The notes beneath the pieces were generated by a model that was not told where the DNA came from, did not search any database, and saw only the letters and a program-made list of their open reading frames with translations. The position numbers and the translations under genes were made by a program. A stretch of 64,000 nucleotides of DNA from contig CM071600.1 of assembly GCA_036435485.1 (NCBI GenBank), positions 55,425,546 to 55,489,545 on the forward strand, in the 5' to 3' direction. Positions 58,870 to 64,000 of this stretch are shown piece by piece. How positions within the stretch are numbered: position 1 is the first letter of the stretch; each line of letters opens with the position of its first letter. The stretch comes from Saposhnikovia divaricata. Taxonomy: Eukaryota; Streptophyta; Magnoliopsida; Apiales; Apiaceae.

Positions 58870-60359
58870 CGGGCGAGGAGAACATAGGGGGCGGTGGCAC
58901 GTAGAAAGGTTTTCCCCGAATTTCTCTCAGAATGGTCGCCCTCGGCAGTGTAAACTTGGTCCATTCTGGCTCAGGGCATCGGTCCGGTCAGGCGGATTTG
59001 TCGGTCCCAAACGGTCTCTAACCGGGGTCGTGGACTGTGATTTCTGGGCGGGAGGTGACGGCCCATGAGTGGTTTGTACTTGGTGTTGGGCCGGTGTTTG
59101 CCTTTGATAAGATGTAAATCTTTCCCTTTGAAAGAATGGTGATTGAGTTGGCGGAGCCCTGGACTGTTTTAGCACATTCAAAGATTCTGCTTCGTTGATG
59201 GCCTGAGACGCTAAGTCATATGCCTTTGCCAGAGTGGTGGGTTTTGTTTCCATGAGTCGGCATACGTACTTTTCGCACTCGTAGGGGTTAAGGCCTCTTC
59301 TCAAATGGACCAATGCTTCTGTTTCATTAACGCAAATGATTTTATTGACAGCTTCCTTGAAGCGGTCAATGTAGTCTTGCAAAGTCTCTCCATTGCGCTG
59401 GGTGATGGTTTCTAGAAACACGGTATGAACCTCGTGCTGTTGGTTTGCTTTGAACTTGTTTAGGAATAGTTTCTCGAATTCCAGCCAAGTATCTATGGAT
59501 CTGGAGGATATCCTACAGAACCATCTTTGGGCATTTCCTCGGAGGGTTGCGCTGAAGAAACGACATCTCATTAGATCGTTGTATTCGTAATGGAGAGCCA
59601 GTTGGTCAAAATAGCTAAGATGTTCTTCTGGGTCACCTAGCCCGTCAAAAGAATTGAAACTGTGATGTTTGATGTCTTTTTGTCGGGGCTCTGCCTCCAA
59701 CCTTTTGGTAAAGGGTGACTCCCCTATCCCCGGTTCGCTATTCCCTTCTATTTTTCTCTTAAGCTCCATGATGGTGTGCAACATGTCTGCATTCGTTGGC
59801 TGTGCACTTTCTGCCTCCCTTGGGCGGACAGGGGATCGTTCTTTTTACCTTTGTTTCTCGTATTCGGCCAGGACCTTTTCATAGGCGGCCTTTTTGTCGA
59901 TAATCACTTTTCTCAAATCTTTTTGTTTTTTGTTTTGTTCCCATGTCTCGGGGCGGTGATGCTTTTTGCCATGCCTTTCGTGATCTGTGTTTTGAGATGT
60001 GTTTAAACGGGAAAACGCAGAGTTGGTTTCCGAGGTTGGTTGTGTGCCTCGCTGCGATCGTTGTGCGGATTTATTTGGGAGCCTCCCTGTTCAGGCGGTT
60101 GTCCTTGCCTGGCCTGGGGAAAAGCCGAGGCTATTTGCATGAGTAAGTCGATTTGCTATTGATTGTAGCCCGTCAGGTTAAGGCTGAGAATTTGTTCTTG
60201 GTTGTCTCCCCGAGGGGGGTTTATTTGCAAACGGTTTTCAGGGTTTATTGGAGGATTTTGTGGTGGGACACCGGTAGTGTTTCCTTCTCTCTCTATTGGT
60301 GGTTGCTCGTCTGGGTTTGCCGTCATGGTGGTGCCCTTAGATCTGGTGTTTGGGGCCAT
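58870..60359 (-). pseudogene. TAT gag gene, disrupted
   Basis: The start is probably the ATG at 60359 (MAPNTRSKG). A stop follows at 60156, then a frameshift, and a stop near 59846. The gag domain is open at 59784-58927 (HHSFNSFDGLGDPEEHLSYF, LRGNAQRWFCRI, FEKLFLNKFKANQQHE). Near 58990 the frame shifts to PEWTKFTLPRATILREI and DKHCDYHEMHG. Another shift near 58835, with a few bases lost inside the knuckle-like CDYHEMHG..DNC segment, leads into pol. Gag would package element RNA. Confidence 0.85.
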
Positions 60360-60435
60360 CTCTGTAGCGTGTATTCTGATTTTGGGGCTTGTCACGTTTG
60401 TGTTTTGTCTCGTGGAGGTAGTCGCTTTGGTAGAG

Positions 60436-60485
60436 CAGGCGAGAGTTTTCTCTCTAAGAAAAACCCCCCTCCTTCTAGCGCTAAA
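60436..60485 (-). other. TAT leader with probable primer-binding site
   Basis: Directly inside the 5' LTR the minus strand reads TTTAGCGCTAGAAGGAGGGG. A tRNA 3'-end complement normally starts TGG here. GCGCTAGAAGGAGGG has the look of such a site with a changed start, but I cannot name the tRNA. Confidence 0.4.
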
Positions 60486-61137
60486 TGATAACTCCCACGA
60501 CTGATTAGAGGCTTCTGATCACTATTCCGGGATGTTTCACTTGAGTTTGGGTGTCTGCAAAACAATGCTTGCCCGGGGGTGGCGGCCGTCAATCACCTCT
60601 GGTGTAAGAATCAGTAATCGGAAATAATAATAACCAGGCTGGTAAGATTGTATCTGTTTTTAAGGGGAGAGATTCTATATTTTTGAGCCTTTGTATATGA
60701 AAGTTGCGTGTGTCTTACCTGTGTGTAGAATGGGGGTATTTATAGGCTGGGCTCTCCAGTCACTATAGACCACTTGGTAGCCGTAAAAGCTACAGCGAGC
60801 CGCTAAATCTACAGTTAGCCGCAAAAGCTACAGTGACCGGTGTGACCCTTCCTGACATGCCGCCATTCTGCTACTGCGCGCCATATTGCTCAGAGTTTGT
60901 CTGCTTCAGTTGGATGTCCTTGTGTTCCCTTGAATACTTTATTGTCTCCTGTCTTATAAAGCAAGATATTTTGTGCAAGTGTATTTTTGTAATGATTTTT
61001 ATTGTCAAGTTGAGTAATTCTGGGAAAGATAATATCTTATGACACGTGTATGGAGTGATAAGGGCTGTGCTACGGGCGGTCACCTATTCGTGGGCGCGTG
61101 CCCGGAGAGTGGATCGTTTCCACAGCGGTACCTATCA
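60486..61137 (-). repeat. 5' LTR of the TAT element (right copy, 652 bp)
   Basis: It starts TGATAACTCCCACGACTG and ends GCGGTACCTATCA in plus orientation. Inside, TAGCCG..AAGCTACAGTGA words recur at 60779-60835. Bases 60844-61068 are missing from the left copy. The adjacent inner sequence on the minus strand, TTTAGCGCTAGAAGGAGGGG, should hold the primer-binding site. Confidence 0.9.
60737..60744 (-). promoter_or_regulatory. TATA box in the TAT 5' LTR
   Basis: On the minus strand CAGCCTATAAATACCCCC is a strong plant TATA box. The same sequence is kept in the left LTR at 30892-30899. It would start gag-pol transcription near 60710. Confidence 0.65.
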
Positions 61138-61267
61138 ATTTACATAACGTAACACATGTTTAGATTTGCTATATCTTTCCAGGGGTGAAAGCCCTCAATA
61201 ACCAAATTTTAAACTACAATACCCAAAATGACCAGATGCGGGAAAGCATTCCAAAATAACCAGACAT

Positions 61268-61550
61268 ATACGCATTCAAGAAATGCGAAGTTGATACACG
61301 CATGTTGAAATTGCGAAGCTCCGTTTCTTTAATTTTTACAATCCACATACGCATACAGGGCATGCGTGTTTCCTTTTTTATATTTTTTTAAATTTCGACT
61401 ACGCATCTTCATGATGCGTGGTTTGTTTGCTTGTTTTTTTTAAAATTTCAACAAGCTAGCTCTCGCTTTTGGATCATGCGTGGCTCAGTAAACGCATTTA
61501 AGAAATGCCTGGGTGGAAGAGAAACACGCATTTTGAACATGCGTAAATTT
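61268..61550. repeat. Array of ACGCAT/ATGCG(T) short palindromes
   Basis: ACGCATTCAAGAAATGCG, ACGCATGTTGAAATTGCG, ACGCATACAGGGCATGCGTG, ACGCATCTTCATGATGCG and ACGCATTTTGAACATGCG recur with spacers of roughly 30-90 bases. A further copy, ACGCATAAACCATATGCG, lies at about 62057. Each could form a small hairpin. Confidence 0.7.
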
Positions 61551-61601
61551 TTTTTTTAAACAAAATTTCTTTATTTTTTAAAATAAATTAAAATCTACCA
61601 G

Positions 61602-61770
61602 ATCTTGGGCTACACCCTTATACACTACTAAAACACTACTAGTATTAAAAAAGTGCCCCTGGCGGGGCCCATTATAAGAAAATAAAAATAAAAATATAAT
61701 TATAGAGTAATATACTAGTCCTATAATCTAGGTAGTGCTTTAGTAGTGTATAAAGGTGTAAACCAAGATT
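61602..61770. mobile_element. Nested MITE with ~38-bp terminal inverted repeats
   Basis: ATCTTGGGCTACACCCTTAT followed by ACACTACTAAAACACTAC on the left matches, in inverted form, ATCTTGGTTTACACCTTTAT followed by ACACTACTAAAGCACTAC on the right. The ~90-bp core is AT-rich except for GCCCCTGGCGGGGCCC. No target duplication is clear. Confidence 0.7.
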
Positions 61771-62439
61771 TATTCTATTCCTAAATCCCAAATGAAATTA
61801 ATTAAACCCCAAATAAAAAGTATTTAATCCCAAAGAAAATATTGATAAAATTTAAAATATTATATTACAAAAATAATATATAAAATTTTAATATTTAAAT
61901 AATTTGAATATTTTAATAAATGAAAATTGATAGTATATTAGTAGTGCTAGCATAACATTTATTCAATGTACCTCAAACAAAACATGACATGATCTAATCA
62001 TCTGCTTCATGAAGTCACGGTGCTGACTCAACCAGTAAAAGAAAAAAAAACTACATACGCATAAACCATATGCGAACATAGTTGATTAAAATGGGCAGCT
62101 TCCCCGCCAATCGGTAATTTGGGCACAGGGTATCCATTTTGTGTTATTTAGGTCATTTTCTCTCTTTCCAGATACATTATTAACATTGTGTTACTATTTA
62201 TATACTTGATTTTTTAGTTAATATTATTTGAATTGGATATTCTTATTTTGTTGTAATTTTAATCAATTAATAAAAATAAAGAAAATTTATTTATTCCTTA
62301 AAAGTATAAATAAAATCATTAGAAAAACCAAAAACAAAGCGAATAAATTTATTTGCTTTAGTTTTGATCTAAAAATTTCCATAAAAATTCTTTAAAGTGC
62401 TTTACAAGTACATTACTAATAGCTGTGAGAATTTTAGAA

Positions 62440-63010
62440 AGTGACCGTAGGAGAGTTATGTGTAAATTTCCCACAGCCATTATCGGAAGAATTTTTCTTG
62501 TTCTTTCTCCCTAGGTGCCTCCCTTTTTCTCCTCTTTCTTTTTCTTCTTATTAGCCGAGCGAGCCCGTCTGAACACCTGTCCCCTATTTCCTGTATAGAG
62601 CTCCAGTGGAGACCTTAGATGGAACAGTTTCTTTTTCTCCGCCTGGCTTCATTTATAAACTCATTTCAGTAGGACCAGGGTTTTAACAATTTGGGCCTAC
62701 TACTTAGTAATGGGCATTGACTGCAATCCCCTTATATGTTATACTCATCAAAGTGCATCTATGTGAAGTATTCCTAAAAATGACAGAAAGATATAAGCCT
62801 ATATCATGTAGGGATTACTAGGTAGCTATGGACAATGCCAGCTTATCCCCAAAATTCTGTGGGGCCGTTCCGACAGCCGTAGGGAATATATGAAGGTCCT
62901 TTCGGCACGTGAATTCATTCCTAGTCCATCAATTGCCCCCTGTGCTTACTATACTTTCTCTAGGAAGCCATAGGAGTAAAACCTAACGATAAAAGTTCTT
63001 GGAAGGACAA
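62440..63010. other. Possible organelle-derived insertion (unconfirmed)
   Basis: This ~0.55-kb stretch has balanced composition and lacks the homopolymers and AT runs of its neighbours. Phrases such as GGGGCCGTTCCGACAGCCG and AATTGCCCCCTGTGCTTACT look like plant mitochondrial intergenic or intron DNA to me. That is an impression only. No coding frame. Confidence 0.25.
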
Positions 63011-63351
63011 ATTATGTTGGAGCCAAAAAAATAGGATAGAACGAGATGATTCAGACTAGTAGTTGTTTTGCAACTCACCTAACTTCAACTGAGGCAAGTA
63101 AATGAATAAATTCCTTAGCAAATACTATAAGAATAAGAATTAAAATAAAAAAATGGCATCATTTATGTTGAAAGAAAATCCATGGAAATAAGTTTGGATG
63201 GGCTTTCAGAAGAAACAAAGATATGCAAGTGTTTAGAGGGTAATTTGGGGAGGGGGCGGGGGTGTGTTACAGGAATAAAAAAAATTATAGAATTTTACAG
63301 GAATAAAATTAGCAACCGAAACACGCATTTCAAAAGCTCAGACAAAGTTGT
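63011..63351. other. Spacer without recognised features
   Basis: AT-rich sequence with a short G-rich run (GGGGAGGGGGCGGGGGTG, about 63247) and no supportable gene or repeat. Confidence 0.5.
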
Positions 63352-64000
63352 TGTTGGAAAATGTGGGTTTTAGTCCCACATTGACTAGTCATTTTGAGCC
63401 TAGTTTTGAGTAGTCGTTTATTGTGTGTGCGCAATGGGTGATGCTTGGATTATGTTTTCCTCCGAGAGAGCTTTCCGAGGCATGTTTAATTACTCAAAAT
63501 GGTTAAGGGATGAATGAGATATGATAGCTCAAAGATGGTCCCTTAAGAGTGGAAATTTTGTTTAGAAAATGGAAGTCCCACATTGAAATGGAAAAGGAGT
63601 TTCCATGACTTTATATAGTACAACACTTGAGTAGTGTTCACTTGTGTTGGCTAAGTGTTGCTCCATCTCCTACGCGGGCGCGCGGGGGTGGGGGGAGGGT
63701 GCGAATTGTGGGCTTTCGAGGGGAAATCCGAGGCTTTGTAAGCCTTCGGTCTTTCCACGTGTGCGACCTACGGACACGAATGCAGCAGAAAATTGGGCCG
63801 GGTATCGGCTAAACCCGGACTAGTTTTGCTATTTTATTATTTCCACTGGGCTTAAAATAAATAAATCAAAATCTGTTTCGATTAATTTGATTAAATCAAA
63901 GTCGGTTTGATTTAATTTGATTAAATGGTACGAACTTCAAACGTTGGCAGCAAAAGGTATTGTTCTATCTGACCACGATGCATATGGATCGCTACCTCAA
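63352..64000 (+). mobile_element. LTR of another retrotransposon, cut by the window end
   Basis: It starts TGTTGGAAAATGTGGG, a typical LTR start. AGTCCCACATTG occurs twice (about 63373 and 63572), TTTATATAGTAC (about 63610) is a good TATA box, and CCACGTGTG (about 63757) is a G-box-like word. No coding sequence is reached before base 64000, so the lineage is unknown. Confidence 0.5.

Larger units (their letters stand above)
30643..61137 (-). mobile_element. TAT-lineage Ty3/gypsy retrotransposon with a nested Tekay element
   Basis: The right (5') LTR is 60486-61137. The left (3') LTR is 30643-30995 plus 48596-48661, split by a Tekay insertion. Gag-pol is on the minus strand (about 54688-60359). 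Two antisense genes lie between pol and the 3' LTR, a layout known for some TAT-lineage elements. Without the nested element it would be about 12.9 kb. The left LTR has lost its first two bases (AT where the right LTR has TG) and no target duplication is visible. Confidence 0.9.
61183..62162. mobile_element. Non-autonomous MULE-type element with 9-bp target duplication
   Basis: TCTTTCCAG occurs at 61174-61182 and 62163-62171, a perfect 9-bp direct duplication as made by MULE transposases. The termini are degenerate inverted repeats: GGTGAAAGCCCTCAATAAC on the left against GAGAAAATGACCTAAATAAC on the right (inverted). No coding frame. The left third contains many ACGCAT...ATGCG palindromes, and a smaller MITE is nested inside. 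Confidence 0.65.

Overview
This is nuclear DNA of a flowering plant, most likely a eudicot. The evidence is GT-AG split genes, a plant-type spliceosomal cyclophilin gene, MuDR, copia, Tekay and TAT elements in their plant forms, and very AT-rich spacers. Roughly the first 9 kb is genic; almost everything after that is transposable elements, several of them nested.

Genic part. The 3' end of a MAPKKK-like kinase gene (2-589, +) faces a complete ten-exon gene for the spliceosomal cyclophilin CWC27/CYP57 (1483-9152, -). All nine introns of the second gene are GT-AG and phase-consistent, giving 496 residues. One intron carries a candidate non-autonomous Helitron and a SINE-like scrap.

Repeat part, left. 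Bases 9.3-11.8 kb hold a decayed AT-rich tandem array. A 1.4-kb foldback element (about 11866-13285) follows, then a 4.4-kb MuDR-type MULE with ~160-bp terminal inverted repeats (13286-17664). Its spliced transposase gene is broken by two stops and a one-base shift. A plus-strand copia remnant (18611-about 20000) is followed by a full-length but inactivated minus-strand copia element (20012-27139) bounded by the target duplication GTTCC. Bases 27.1-30.6 kb hold only degraded repeats.

Repeat part, right. A TAT-lineage gypsy element, coding on the minus strand, spans 30643-61137. Its 3' LTR was split by a young plus-strand Tekay chromovirus (30996-48595). The Tekay copy reads LTR - internal - LTR - truncated internal, and its broken right end meets the TAT LTR through a short microhomology. 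The TAT element has a decayed gag-pol with two RNase H domains. In antisense, between pol and the 3' LTR, it carries a three-exon gene for a ~978-residue nuclear-looking coiled-coil protein and a 97-codon gene with its own TATA box. Tandem repeats flank this antisense block.

Right edge. A 0.98-kb MULE-type non-autonomous element with a perfect 9-bp target duplication (61183-62162) contains a nested ~170-bp MITE. A stretch that may be organelle-derived follows, and the start of another LTR runs off the window.

The most unusual signal is in the Tekay element. A start codon inside the LTR (35131) opens a 36-codon basic exon whose GT donor joins, in frame, to an AG acceptor downstream of the primer-binding site. 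The spliced product would be a 333-residue extra protein encoded ahead of gag. The same arrangement occurs in the second Tekay copy.
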